A stretch of DNA of 64,000 bases from Nostoc sp. NMS8 (lineage in GTDB: Bacteria; Cyanobacteriota; Cyanobacteriia; Cyanobacteriales; Nostocaceae). The stretch lies in the NCBI RefSeq assembly GCF_017115045.1, contig NZ_JABXKK010000088.1, positions 1-64,000 on the forward strand, in the 5' to 3' direction. Shown here in pieces: positions 1 to 8,499 of this stretch; within the stretch, counting starts at the first letter, position 1; each line of letters opens with the position of its first letter. The notes beneath the pieces are model-generated. The model ran no database searches. It was not told the DNA's origin and saw only the letters and a list, made by a program, of their open reading frames with translations. The translations under genes and the position numbers were made by a program.

Positions 1-163
1 GTCGCTCGCCTCCTTCCCTCTCCCCCCTACGCACGATTATCATTTTTATTTGAGTGATTTTGAGTATTTGGACTGATTGACAAAATGCATTTTACGTTAA
101 CCTCTCACAGATGGTTCCATTGAGACATCCTAGAAAGATAAGTTTAGTAAAAAGTATGCATTG

Positions 164-556
164 ATGCCACGCCAAAAAAGAACCTCTTCCCTGCTAGAAA
201 AAACCGAACAGAGAGTAATCGGATTTAAATCGATTAATTCTAACCTTGACTTTGGTGATTCGATCAGCTTAAACCATTTAACCGAGTTAACTGGGCAACT
301 CCGCAACCAGATTGACGAGTATAATATGATGCTAACTGCTATTGACTCAGCAAAGGAACAAATAGAAACCCTTGAAAAGACCATTCGGGAAACTTCAGAG
401 CGCTTAGTCAGTGGTGTAGCATTAAAGTATGGCAAAGACAGCCGGGAATACGAGATGACAGGCGGAGTACGCAAAAGCGATCGCATTCGTAAAGCCACCA
501 TTACCCGGTTAAAATCGACAGCAGACTTAAAAGCAGCTTCTACACAGACGGCGTAA
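164..556 (+). CDS. Conserved hypothetical protein, helical
   Basis: I do not recognise a named family. The 130-residue product is charged, with a central helical stretch (about residues 40-85) rich in Leu, Glu, Gln and Lys that could form a short coiled coil. The C-terminal part is basic (VRKSDRIRKATITRLKS). There is no signal peptide or membrane segment. A TTG lies directly before this ATG in the same frame, but ATG is the more likely start; no strong ribosome binding site is visible. The opposite-strand reading frame over the same bases is a shadow. The gene stands alone, convergent with the Uma2 gene that follows. Function unknown; coding status rests on codon pattern and an HIP1-bearing body. 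Confidence 0.65.
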   Translation: MPRQKRTSSLLEKTEQRVIGFKSINSNLDFGDSISLNHLTELTGQLRNQIDEYNMMLTAIDSAKEQIETLEKTIRETSERLVSGVALKYGKDSREYEMTGGVRKSDRIRKATITRLKSTADLKAASTQTA

Positions 557-609
557 TGAGCAACAAGTAGGCATCATTCACCGTGAATGATGCCCATGTT
601 CTTGCAGTT

Positions 610-1197
610 TTATTCTTCAATCAACTCAAAATCAACTCGCTCATAAATATCCCGCAAGGTAATTTGAAATTCAATAGAATCTAAGACTAAAATTGCCTCT
701 TCATTTTCATACTCTTTAAAAATCCATTGACTTTCTGCTTGTTTGGTAAATTGTTCTACAGCAAAACTATACTGGTCAATCATAATATATTCCTGAAAAC
801 CAGGAATTGAACGATAATATTTAAACTTATCTGTTTTGTCATAATTTTTAGTTGAATTTGATAAGACTTCAACAATTAATAAGGGATTAGTAATAATTGT
901 TTTACCTGTTCCCTCATAGATAGGCTTACCTTTGATGACGATTACATCAGGATAAGTATAAAGGCGATGACGAGGTATTGATAATTTCACATCGCCTATG
1001 TAAATTTCATAATCTTGTCCTTGCACTGTCAAGGGAAACTTGCGACAAAAATTAAGTGCAATTTTGTTGTGGTTAGTTGTTCCCCCTGTCATGGGTATAA
1101 TTTCTCCGTCTCTGTATTCATTTTTATATTCAGCCTTCTCTTCTAATTGCAAATATTCTTCTGGCGTGTAGTAGCGCTTTTCTGTTTGTAAAACCAT
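610..1197 (-). CDS. Uma2 family (DUF820) endonuclease-like protein
   Basis: This 195-residue protein belongs to the Uma2/DUF820 family of PD-(D/E)xK nuclease-fold proteins, which are greatly expanded in cyanobacteria and mostly of unknown role. Visible signatures are the N-terminal YTPEEYLQLEEKAEYKNEY block, the YPDVIVI strand (catalytic Asp) and PLLIVEVLSNST (catalytic Glu). The frame stays open about 200 bases further upstream, but that extension is low-quality coding and overlaps the promoter region of the divergent isomerase gene; the start chosen opens with MVLQTEKRYYTPEEYL, typical of the family. It is a lone gene, divergent from fni with a 153-bp gap. A second, diverged Uma2 gene lies near 41 kb. 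Family assignment is firm; activity is not established. Confidence 0.88.
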   Translation of the reverse strand: MVLQTEKRYYTPEEYLQLEEKAEYKNEYRDGEIIPMTGGTTNHNKIALNFCRKFPLTVQGQDYEIYIGDVKLSIPRHRLYTYPDVIVIKGKPIYEGTGKTIITNPLLIVEVLSNSTKNYDKTDKFKYYRSIPGFQEYIMIDQYSFAVEQFTKQAESQWIFKEYENEEAILVLDSIEFQITLRDIYERVDFELIEE

Positions 1198-1350
1198 ATT
1201 AATTAACTCATAAAATGGGGGAATGGTTCTGTTATCAATAGCGTAACGTACCCGAAAGATAGCGAAAATAAATATTTTTGTTATACAAATACGGTTGCAG
1301 ACAATGTAACAATAGCGATCGCAAGCAAATACTTTTAGCCATACCCACCA

Positions 1351-2400
1351 GTGAACGCCCCTACCAACATCTCTGCACAAACTCAGAATCGCAAAGCCGA
1401 TCACATTCGGATCTGTTTAGAGGAAGATGTTCAGTCTCATCAAATTACCAATGGACTGGAACGTTATCGTTTCACCCATTCTTGCTTACCCGAACTAAAC
1501 CACAACGATATTGATGTCAGTACAACTTTCCTGGGGAAACACCTTGGCGCACCTTTATTAATTTCTTCCATGACTGGCGGAACAGAACAAGCCGCAATGA
1601 TTAACCAACGTTTGGCCCAAGTCGCGCAACACTACAAAATTGCAATGGGTGTTGGTTCCCAGCGAGTCGCGGTAGAAAAACCCCAGGTGGCTGATACTTT
1701 TGCTGTCCGCAAGTATGCGCCCGATGTTCTATTATTTGCGAACTTGGGGGCTGTGCAACTTAACTACAAGTACGGCTTAGATGAATGTTTGCGAGTAGTT
1801 GATATTCTAGAGGCTGATGCCTTGATTTTACACATTAACCCTCTACAAGAGTGCATTCAACCCAAAGGTGATACTAATTTTCGGGGTTTGCTTGACAAGA
1901 TTTCTATATTATGCAGCAAGCTACCAGTGCCAGTGATTGCAAAAGAAGTTGGTAACGGCATTTCCGCAGCGATCGCACAACAACTAATCGCCGCTGGAGT
2001 AGCAGCAATTGATGTCGCTGGTGCGGGGGGTACTTCTTGGGCAAAAGTAGAAAGCGAACGGGCAGAAAGTCCCTTACAACGTCGCTTGGGGATAACATTT
2101 GCCGATTGGGGTTTACCAACAGCAGAGTGCATTACAACTATTAGAGCGATCGCTCCTTATGTGCCTTTAATTGCTTCGGGAGGTTTGCGTCATGGATTGG
2201 ATGTGGCAGCTGCGATCGCCTTGGGAGCCGATATCGCTGGTTTAGCAATGCCTTTTCTGCAAGCAGCAGCAACATCAGAGACAGCAGTAGCCGAACTTGC
2301 TGAAGTATTAATCGCCGAAATTACCACAGTCTTATTTTGTACTGGCAACACTACCTTGTATCAGTTAAAGCACTCTGGTAGTTTACAGCGCATAGAATAA
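1351..2400 (+). CDS. fni: Type 2 isopentenyl-diphosphate delta-isomerase
   Basis: FMN-dependent isomerase that interconverts isopentenyl and dimethylallyl diphosphate, feeding carotenoid, phytol and quinone synthesis from the MEP pathway. The 349-residue length is normal for the family. Visible motifs: NRKADHIRICLEEDVQ near the N-terminus, LLISSMTGGTEQA (phosphate/FMN region), GVGSQRVA, LHINPLQECIQPKGD, the VIAKEVGNG strand and the glycine-rich IDVAGAGGTSWAKVE and PLIASGGLRHGLD loops that bind FMN phosphate. Translation starts at a GTG; residues after it fit the family N-terminus. It is not obviously in an operon: about 90 bp of degenerate short repeats separate it from sppA. Identification is secure. 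Confidence 0.96.
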   Translation: MNAPTNISAQTQNRKADHIRICLEEDVQSHQITNGLERYRFTHSCLPELNHNDIDVSTTFLGKHLGAPLLISSMTGGTEQAAMINQRLAQVAQHYKIAMGVGSQRVAVEKPQVADTFAVRKYAPDVLLFANLGAVQLNYKYGLDECLRVVDILEADALILHINPLQECIQPKGDTNFRGLLDKISILCSKLPVPVIAKEVGNGISAAIAQQLIAAGVAAIDVAGAGGTSWAKVESERAESPLQRRLGITFADWGLPTAECITTIRAIAPYVPLIASGGLRHGLDVAAAIALGADIAGLAMPFLQAAATSETAVAELAEVLIAEITTVLFCTGNTTLYQLKHSGSLQRIE

Positions 2401-2489
2401 GTAAATGGGTCATTGGTCATTAGTCCTTTGTCATTTGTAAATGCTCAATGCCCCATGCCCAATACTCAATGCCCAATAACTAATAACTA

Positions 2490-4325
2490 ATGCGTAATTT
2501 TATCAAACAAACTTTTGCTAGTGTAATTGGCACTTTACTAGGACTAATTATTTTCGGTGGTTTAGGAACCACTGGACTTTTCTTGCTGATATTGGCTGCT
2601 AGTTCCTCTAAAGATACTGGGCCAAATGTGAAAGATAAGTCAGTGCTAGTTTTTGACTTGTCAATGAAAATTACTGATAGCGAACCTAGTTCAGGCGAAT
2701 TCTTTCAAAACACAATATCAGGTGTAGATGACGATAGGATGGCACTCCGCAAAGTTGTGGAAACTTTGGAAAAGGCGCGGCGCGATCCGCGAATTGTCGG
2801 GATCTATTTGGATGCAACGAAGGCAAGCCAAACTGGTAATGTCGGCTATGCTTCCCTGAAAGAAATTCGGAAAGCGCTGGAAGAGTTTCGGGCTGTGGGG
2901 AAAAAGGTTGTCGCTTATGGCAGTGATTGGAGTGAAAAGGAATATTACGTTAGTTCAGTGGCGGATTCCATCATACTTAATCCTCTGGGAATGATGGAAG
3001 TCAACGGTTTGAGTTCACAACCAATGTTCTTAGCTGGAGCGTTGCAAAAGTATGGCATTGGTGTTCAAGTCGTGCGGGTAGGGAAATTTAAAGGAGCCGT
3101 TGAGCCGTTTATCCTCAACAAGTTGAGTCCAGAAAACCGCGAACAAACTCAAAAATTGTTAGATGATGTTTGGGCAGAGTGGCGCACTGCTGTAGGCGCA
3201 AGTCGAAAACTTGAACCTAACCAGTTACAGGCGATCGCAGATAATCAGGCACTATTAGAAGCCACACAAGCCAAAACCAGCGGTTTAGTCGATCAAGTAC
3301 AATACCCTGATGAAGTCGTAGCAGACCTGAAAAAGTTTACAGATAGCGATAAAGAAGACAAAACATTTCGACAAATTAGCCTAAATAGCTACGCCCAAGT
3401 TTCCGGTAAATCTTTGGGTGTAGAACGTAGTTCCAAAAATCAAATTGCTGTGGTTTATGCTGAGGGTGAGATTGTCGATGGTAAAGGTGATGATGGACAA
3501 GTTGGAGGCGATCGCTTTGCCAAAATCTTCAACAAACTACGACAAGATAAGGATGTAAAGGCTGTTGTCTTACGAATTAACAGTCCTGGTGGTAGCGCTA
3601 CCGCAGCCGAAGTCATGCAGCGAGAAGTGAAATTAACTCGTAAGGTCAAACCAGTTGTAGTATCAATGGGCGATGTCGCCGCCTCTGGTGGTTATTGGAT
3701 TGCTAGCGACTCAAATCGCATTTTTGCAGAACCAAATACCATTACAGGTTCCATAGGTGTGTTTGGGATGCTATTTAATGGGCAAAAGCTAGCTAATGAT
3801 AATGGCATTACCTGGGATTCAGTGAAAACCGGACGTTATGCTGATAGTCAAACAGTTTCGCGCCCGAAATCGCCTCAAGAGTTGGAACTTTATCAGCGCA
3901 GTGTTAACCGGATTTATAGTATGTTTCTGAATAAAGTTTCTCAAGGTCGCAAACTCCCAGAACAAAAAGTAGCAGAAATAGCCCAAGGACGGGTGTGGTC
4001 GGGTGAAGCGGCCAAAGAAATTGGTTTAGTGGATGAAATTGGTGGTTTGAATACTGCGATCGCATACACTGCCAAACAGGCGAAACTAGGAGAAGACTGG
4101 GAAGTGCAAGAATATCCTCGCACTAGCAGTTTTGGAGAACGCTTTTTTGGACGTGCAACAGAAGAGGCGCGGACTGCTTTAGGGATTGAGTCGGCGAAAC
4201 TCAAATCAGCCAATCCTATCACCACTGAATTCCAAAAATTACAACAGGAAATAGAGACTCTGCAAAAGATGAATGATCCACAAGGAATTTACGCCCGCTT
4301 GCCTTTCAACTTAAAGATTGATTAG
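2490..4325 (+). CDS. sppA: Signal peptide peptidase SppA, long (67K) type
   Basis: Membrane-anchored serine protease of family S49 that degrades cleaved signal peptides; the cyanobacterial and plant homologues are thylakoid-associated and linked to light acclimation. At 611 residues it is the tandem-domain form. A hydrophobic segment at about residues 11-36 is the membrane anchor. The catalytic Lys is K201 in VGKFKGAVEPF and the nucleophile Ser is S399 in GDVAASGGYWIA, matching the split Ser/Lys dyad of E. coli SppA. INSPGGSATAAE (363-374) is the conserved strand-turn before the nucleophile. Start is the ATG closing the short-repeat spacer after fni. Probably monocistronic; a GST gene follows after 106 bp. 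Confidence 0.95.
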   Translation: MRNFIKQTFASVIGTLLGLIIFGGLGTTGLFLLILAASSSKDTGPNVKDKSVLVFDLSMKITDSEPSSGEFFQNTISGVDDDRMALRKVVETLEKARRDPRIVGIYLDATKASQTGNVGYASLKEIRKALEEFRAVGKKVVAYGSDWSEKEYYVSSVADSIILNPLGMMEVNGLSSQPMFLAGALQKYGIGVQVVRVGKFKGAVEPFILNKLSPENREQTQKLLDDVWAEWRTAVGASRKLEPNQLQAIADNQALLEATQAKTSGLVDQVQYPDEVVADLKKFTDSDKEDKTFRQISLNSYAQVSGKSLGVERSSKNQIAVVYAEGEIVDGKGDDGQVGGDRFAKIFNKLRQDKDVKAVVLRINSPGGSATAAEVMQREVKLTRKVKPVVVSMGDVAASGGYWIASDSNRIFAEPNTITGSIGVFGMLFNGQKLANDNGITWDSVKTGRYADSQTVSRPKSPQELELYQRSVNRIYSMFLNKVSQGRKLPEQKVAEIAQGRVWSGEAAKEIGLVDEIGGLNTAIAYTAKQAKLGEDWEVQEYPRTSSFGERFFGRATEEARTALGIESAKLKSANPITTEFQKLQQEIETLQKMNDPQGIYARLPFNLKID

Positions 4326-4431
4326 ATGCTTTGTCTTTATAGAAGAGTCGCCCAGAAGCCTACACTGACTGAGTACAGTACAGTGTAGGAGCATGTCAAA
4401 GAACAATGAGCTACCAGAAGAGGAACGTTTT

Positions 4432-5067
4432 ATGATAGTTGTGCATCATCTTAACAACTCGCGATCGCAGCGTGTGCTATGGCTGCTCGAAGAATTAGGT
4501 ATCGAATACGATATCAAGTTCTATGAACGCGATGCAAAGACGATGTTGGCACCAGAATCGCTGCGCCAAGTTCATCCCCTCGGCAAGTCACCAGTGATTA
4601 CAGATGCAGACTCAACGATTGCTGAGTCGGGGGCAATCATCGAATACCTAATTGATCGCTATGGTAATGGTCGGCTAGTCCCAGCATCGGGTACGCCGGA
4701 ACATCTGCGCTATAAGTATTGGCTACATTACGCCGAAGGCTCGGCAATGCCCCTGCTAGTAATGCAGTTGGTATTGAACAATTTTGGAGCAGGAGACAGC
4801 AGTGTGGTTAGCGGATTTGTCGCACCCCAGATCAAACTTCACTTTGACTATATAGAAAGCGAACTTGGTAAAAATACGTGGTTTGCGGGTGAAGAATTTA
4901 CCGCCGCCGATATCCAAATGAGCTTTCCTTTAGAAGTAATCGCTATACAGCCCAAAGAAATCGAGAGCCGACCAAAGCTGAAAGAATTTGTCGAGCGCAT
5001 TCAGACGCGACCTGCTTACAAACGCGCCCTTGAGCGTGGAGGTAAATACGACTTCTCCTCTCAATAA
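4432..5067 (+). CDS. Glutathione S-transferase family protein
   Basis: Soluble GST-fold enzyme that conjugates or reduces substrates with glutathione. The thioredoxin-like N-terminal domain begins MIVVHHLNNSRSQRVLWLLEEL, where the Ser in NNSRSQ is the likely thiol-activating residue; PLGKSPVITD carries the cis-Pro and DSTIAESGAIIEYL the glutathione-binding Glu-Ser. The C-terminal helical domain ends with FTAADIQMSFPLE. An in-frame ATG lies 39 bases upstream (at 4393), but its purine-rich box is only one base away, whereas AGAGGA sits 8 bases before the start chosen here, and family members begin close to this Met. Substrate unknown. Confidence 0.9.
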   Translation: MIVVHHLNNSRSQRVLWLLEELGIEYDIKFYERDAKTMLAPESLRQVHPLGKSPVITDADSTIAESGAIIEYLIDRYGNGRLVPASGTPEHLRYKYWLHYAEGSAMPLLVMQLVLNNFGAGDSSVVSGFVAPQIKLHFDYIESELGKNTWFAGEEFTAADIQMSFPLEVIAIQPKEIESRPKLKEFVERIQTRPAYKRALERGGKYDFSSQ

Positions 5068-5350
5068 TTTGGGAAATAACAACAAACTCACTAAGAGGCA
5101 GGGGGCAGGGGGGAGAACCCCATATATACCCATACATAAATGTAGGAAATGTATTGGCTCTGGAACAAGGACGTATTATTTCTCTCTACGAGACGCCAAA
5201 GGCGAATGTGCTATTCATCTCGAAATAAATGTTTAAATCAAAGAGCATAAATAAATTTAGGGGCTTGAAACCCTTTGAGCAGGGGAAATGAGCGAATCTT
5301 TCTCCCCTGCTCCCTGCTCCCTGCTCCCCTGCCTCTTTGGTCAAGTCGTT

Positions 5351-6295
5351 CTAATAGTTGTACTCTGGCTTGATATCTCGCAACATCAGCTCATCAAGTG
5401 CTTGTCCGGGTGTGATTTCGCCTTGAAGTAACCGATAAACTTGCTCAGTAATTGGAACTGCAATGTTTTGTTGCTTGGCTCGTTGCATCAAAACTCGGCA
5501 AGTGTTTACTCCTTCAGCAGTTCCTTGTAAATTTGCGAGAGTTTCTGTAAGTGATTTACCACCAGCTAACTGATAGCCAACTTGGTAATTGCGACTTAAG
5601 GGACTATTACATGTTGCTAACAAATCTCCTAGACCTGATAAACCATAAAATGTTTCGGTCTTTGCGCCCCAGTTGTTGCCGATGCGAACCATTTCGGTAA
5701 GTCCACGGGTGACTAAAGCAGCTTTGGCATTGGTTCCCAGTTGTAAACCATCGCATACACCAGCTGCGATCGCAATCACATTTTTTAGTGTTCCCCCCAG
5801 TTCCACCCCCAAGGGGTCGGGATTGGTATATACCCGAAAACGATGAGAAGAAAATACTAATTGCACTACTTCCGCCGCCGTGGGAATATTACTGGCTACC
5901 ACCGTGGCTGCTGGTAATTCCATTTGAATTTCTTTTGATAAATTAGGCCCAGACAAAACAACTACTGCATGGTTAGGGAATATTTGTTGCCAAATTTGTG
6001 ACGGTGTACAAGTGGTTTGGGGATCTAAGCCTTTCGTCGCCGTCACAAAAATTGTCTCTGGAGAAAGGGGGAAAGATTGAACTTGGGAAGCAACATCTCT
6101 CACGCCAATCATTGAGATAGCGGATAGGATTATTTGGGCATCTGTTAAAACTGCTTCCATTTGGGAACCTTGACGCGACCACACGCGCACCTGATGACCA
6201 TTTGCAGCAGCGAGATTTGCGAGAGATGCACCCCAAGCACCTGCACCAAGAATTGCAACGGAAAGTTTTGTGTTGGAGTACATCTGCTCACTCAT
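5351..6295 (-). CDS. gpsA: Glycerol-3-phosphate dehydrogenase [NAD(P)+]
   Basis: Makes sn-glycerol 3-phosphate from dihydroxyacetone phosphate for membrane lipid synthesis; cytosolic. The N-terminal Rossmann motif is VAILGAGAWGASLANLAAANGH. Other family blocks are LSGPNLSKEIQ, GGTLKNVIAIAAGVCDGLQLGTNAKAALVTRGLTEM (catalytic Lys in GTLKN and substrate loop) and SRNYQVGYQLAGG. The 314-residue length is normal, if slightly short at the N-terminus compared with some homologues. A second in-frame ATG 12 bases inside is possible; the outer one is preceded by AGGAG. It lies just downstream of lipA on the same strand with a 12-bp gap and may be co-transcribed, although the functions are unrelated. 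Confidence 0.95.
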   Translation of the reverse strand: MSEQMYSNTKLSVAILGAGAWGASLANLAAANGHQVRVWSRQGSQMEAVLTDAQIILSAISMIGVRDVASQVQSFPLSPETIFVTATKGLDPQTTCTPSQIWQQIFPNHAVVVLSGPNLSKEIQMELPAATVVASNIPTAAEVVQLVFSSHRFRVYTNPDPLGVELGGTLKNVIAIAAGVCDGLQLGTNAKAALVTRGLTEMVRIGNNWGAKTETFYGLSGLGDLLATCNSPLSRNYQVGYQLAGGKSLTETLANLQGTAEGVNTCRVLMQRAKQQNIAVPITEQVYRLLQGEITPGQALDELMLRDIKPEYNY

Positions 6296-6307
6296 AACTC
6301 CTAATTC

Positions 6308-7192
6308 CTAACTCCTAACTTTTGAGCGTGGATAACGTTGCATCAATTCTCTAACTTGTTCTGCATGATATGAGCTTCTTGTCAAAGGTGAAGAAACAAC
6401 TTGTAAAAATCCGATTTCTTCGCCGAATGCCTTCCAAGCAGCAAATTGTTCTGGATTGACAAATTCGTTTACCTGCAAGTGTTTTTGACTGGGTTGGAGA
6501 TATTGCCCAATGGTTAAAATATCGCAATCCACAGATCGTAAGTCTTGCATAACTTGGCGGATTTCGGCATCAGTTTCACCGAGTCCAACCATAATGCCAG
6601 ATTTAGTGTAGGCACTAGGAGAAAGTTGGCGAGTGCGCTGCAATAATTCTAATGTGCGATCGTAGTTTCCTTGGGGACGCACCCGGCGATATAAGCGTGG
6701 AACAGTTTCGGTATTGTGGTTTAATACCTCTGGCGCAGCTTGTAGAATTATCTCCAGAGCATTCCAATTACCGCATAAGTCAGGAATTAGCACCTCAATT
6801 GTGGTGTTGGGTGAAACAGAGCGAACCGCATCAATACACGCCACAAACTGAGATGCACCACCATCAAGCAAGTCATCTCGGTTTACAGAAGTGATGACTA
6901 CATGATTAAGGTTCAGGCGGCGAACAGCTTGGGCCAATCGTGTAGGTTCCGTGGGATCTAGTGGTTTAGGTTTTTTCTCAAAATCAATATCGCAGTAGGG
7001 ACAAGCGCGTGTACAAGCGGGCCCCATAATCAAAAATGTGGCAGTCCCAGCATTGAAGCATTCACCAATATTCGGACAGGACGCTTCCTCGCAAACTGTA
7101 TTGAGGGCTAAATCCCGCAAAATATCTTTAACGTTACCGATGCGCTCAAGCCCAGGTGCTTTCACCCGCAACCAGTCTGGTTTTACAGTCAC
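6308..7192 (-). CDS. lipA: Lipoyl synthase (radical SAM)
   Basis: Inserts two sulfurs into octanoyl groups on lipoyl domains of pyruvate dehydrogenase and the glycine cleavage H protein. The auxiliary 4Fe-4S cluster ligands are in NTVCEEASCPNIGECF and the radical SAM CxxxCxxC is in ACTRACPYCDID. The C-terminal RSSYHAEQ motif, which supplies a Ser ligand to the auxiliary cluster, is present. The 294-residue length is typical. The start is a GTG reading MTVKPDWLRVKAPG. Cyanobacteria often carry two LipA paralogues, and this could be either. gpsA follows after 12 bp. Confidence 0.96.
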   Translation of the reverse strand: MTVKPDWLRVKAPGLERIGNVKDILRDLALNTVCEEASCPNIGECFNAGTATFLIMGPACTRACPYCDIDFEKKPKPLDPTEPTRLAQAVRRLNLNHVVITSVNRDDLLDGGASQFVACIDAVRSVSPNTTIEVLIPDLCGNWNALEIILQAAPEVLNHNTETVPRLYRRVRPQGNYDRTLELLQRTRQLSPSAYTKSGIMVGLGETDAEIRQVMQDLRSVDCDILTIGQYLQPSQKHLQVNEFVNPEQFAAWKAFGEEIGFLQVVSSPLTRSSYHAEQVRELMQRYPRSKVRS

Positions 7193-7329
7193 AATCCGCT
7201 TTTACCACTAGAGTTATACAAATTTAATCCTAGCAAGCAAAGTCTTTAGTGAAGCGATCGCATATGGATATAATTCTAATATTTGGCACAGATTGTGATA
7301 TTCTTATATTTACAATGCCATTTTTGTGG

Positions 7330-7403
7330 CGGGATGTGGCGCAGCTTGGTAGCGCACTTCGTTCGGGACGAAGGGGCCGCTGGTTCGAATCCAGTCATCC
7401 CGA
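7330..7403 (+). tRNA. trnP-CGG: tRNA-Pro (anticodon CGG)
   Basis: A full cloverleaf is readable. The acceptor stem pairs CGGGATG with CATCCCG, with discriminator A. The D arm is GTGGCGCAGCTTGGTAGCGC. The anticodon stem is CTTCG/CGAAG around loop TTCGGGA, giving anticodon CGG, which reads the CCG proline codon. The T arm holds the canonical GGTTCGAATCC. The 3' CCA is not encoded. It lies alone, with no other RNA gene nearby. Confidence 0.97.
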
Positions 7404-7621
7404 TTGGTAGATGTCAAATAACTAATTATTTGTGAAACTAGATAAAGAGGCAAACGATTTGTCCTCTACATGAACATAGTTATAAATATTCCCGGTTGCC
7501 TACTTGCTTGTATTTGCTGACAGATTACTAGTAGCGTCTTCCAGACTAATTAGGGCGGTTATTCACACCAGAAGTTTTTGGGATAGTTTGTCAAAATTAA
7601 AGATAACTGGAGGTTCAAAAT

Positions 7622-7936
7622 ATGAAATTTTCAATCCAATCACTTTACACTTGGTACCGCGGTGTGCTTCGTAACCCCAAGTACCGTTGGTGGGTAATTT
7701 TAGGAACATTAGTCTATTTGGTTAGCCCGTTTGATGTTCTCCCAGATTTTATACCGGTTGTGGGACAAATTGATGATGTTTTCCTTTTGACTCTGCTTGT
7801 TTCTGAGGTGTCTGGGCTAGTCATTGAAGGCTGGAAAGCTCGTAAGGGTGATTTGAGTACTGAAGTGCCTAATACTACCGATGGTTCTACCTCCAGTGGC
7901 AGCACTGTTGATGTTGATGCTGTTTCGGTTAAGTAG
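7622..7936 (+). CDS. YkvA/DUF1232 family membrane protein
   Basis: Small membrane protein of the DUF1232 (YkvA) family, of unknown function. The diagnostic motif is the hydrophobic LVYLVSPFDVLPDFIPVVGQIDDVFLL (roughly residues 38-64), with SPxDxxPD and a following Gly-x-x-Asp-Asp. A second hydrophobic stretch follows (LLVSEVSGLVI). The C-terminal third is low-complexity, Ser/Thr/Asp-rich and probably disordered. AACTGGAGG lies 8 bases before the ATG as a good ribosome binding site. A GC-rich imperfect hairpin followed by a run of eight Ts about 25-50 bases after the stop could be its terminator. Confidence 0.88.
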   Translation: MKFSIQSLYTWYRGVLRNPKYRWWVILGTLVYLVSPFDVLPDFIPVVGQIDDVFLLTLLVSEVSGLVIEGWKARKGDLSTEVPNTTDGSTSSGSTVDVDAVSVK

Positions 7937-8034
7937 TTTTAATAATACCCCTGCTTTTGGAATCTGAGGTGGGGGATATTTTTTTTTAACGCAGAGGAAC
8001 GTAAAGGGAAGCGCGGAGGTTCGCGGAGGGGGGA

Positions 8035-8412
8035 TTAGAGGTTGTTGGCTACGCGTTTGATGCCTTCTTTGAGGTGGAGGACGTTAAAGTTGAGGAGAAG
8101 ACCTAGTTTGCAGTTTGCTAGTTTGAGATAGGTTAGGAGTTGGACGGAGTGAATTGGGTGGAAGGATTCTACAGATTTAATCTCTACAATTATTTGGTTT
8201 TCGACCATCAAATCTAATCGATAAACGCATTCCAATTGCACATCTTGGTAAACCAAAGGCAATGGAATTTGCTTACCAACACTCAACCCGGCCTTCTTCA
8301 ACTCATAATCCAAACACTCCTCATAAGCCGACTCCAACAAACCAGGCCCCAAAGCAGTATGCACCCTCATCGCACACCCAATAATCACCCCACTCAACTC
8401 ATTCTCTCTCAT
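8035..8412 (-). CDS. GxxExxY family protein
   Basis: Complete 125-residue member of the GxxExxY family, proteins with a PD-(D/E)xK-like core that are widespread in bacteria and of unknown function. The name motif is GLLESAY (residues 24-30) and the YRLDLMVENQIIVEIKS segment supplies the Asp and Glu-x-Lys of the nuclease-like core. There is no signal peptide. Both flanks contain related short repeats in opposite orientation (see the 22-bp array upstream and the cognate sequence at 7988-8028 downstream). These genes are commonly found in such repeat settings in Nostocales, which suggests movement as a small cassette; that is inference. Confidence 0.88.
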   Translation of the reverse strand: MRENELSGVIIGCAMRVHTALGPGLLESAYEECLDYELKKAGLSVGKQIPLPLVYQDVQLECVYRLDLMVENQIIVEIKSVESFHPIHSVQLLTYLKLANCKLGLLLNFNVLHLKEGIKRVANNL

Positions 8413-8420
8413 CCTCTGCG

Positions 8421-8499
8421 CTCCTCTGCGTTTCCCTTCGCGCTCCTCTGCGTTTCCCTTCGCGCTCCTCTGCGTTTCCCTTCGCGCCCCTCTGCGTTT
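8421..8499. repeat. 22-bp tandem repeat, 3.6 copies
   Basis: Three exact head-to-tail copies of a 22-bp unit starting CTCCTCTGCGTTTCCCTTCG occupy 8421-8486, followed by a partial copy (CCCCTCTGCGTTT). The array runs between the start of the GxxExxY gene and the stop codon of the large GH15-like gene and reaches the latter's stop codon. A related sequence in inverted orientation (AACGCAGAGG, then AAAGGGAAGCGCGG) lies at about 7988-8020, on the other side of the GxxExxY gene. Confidence 0.92.
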
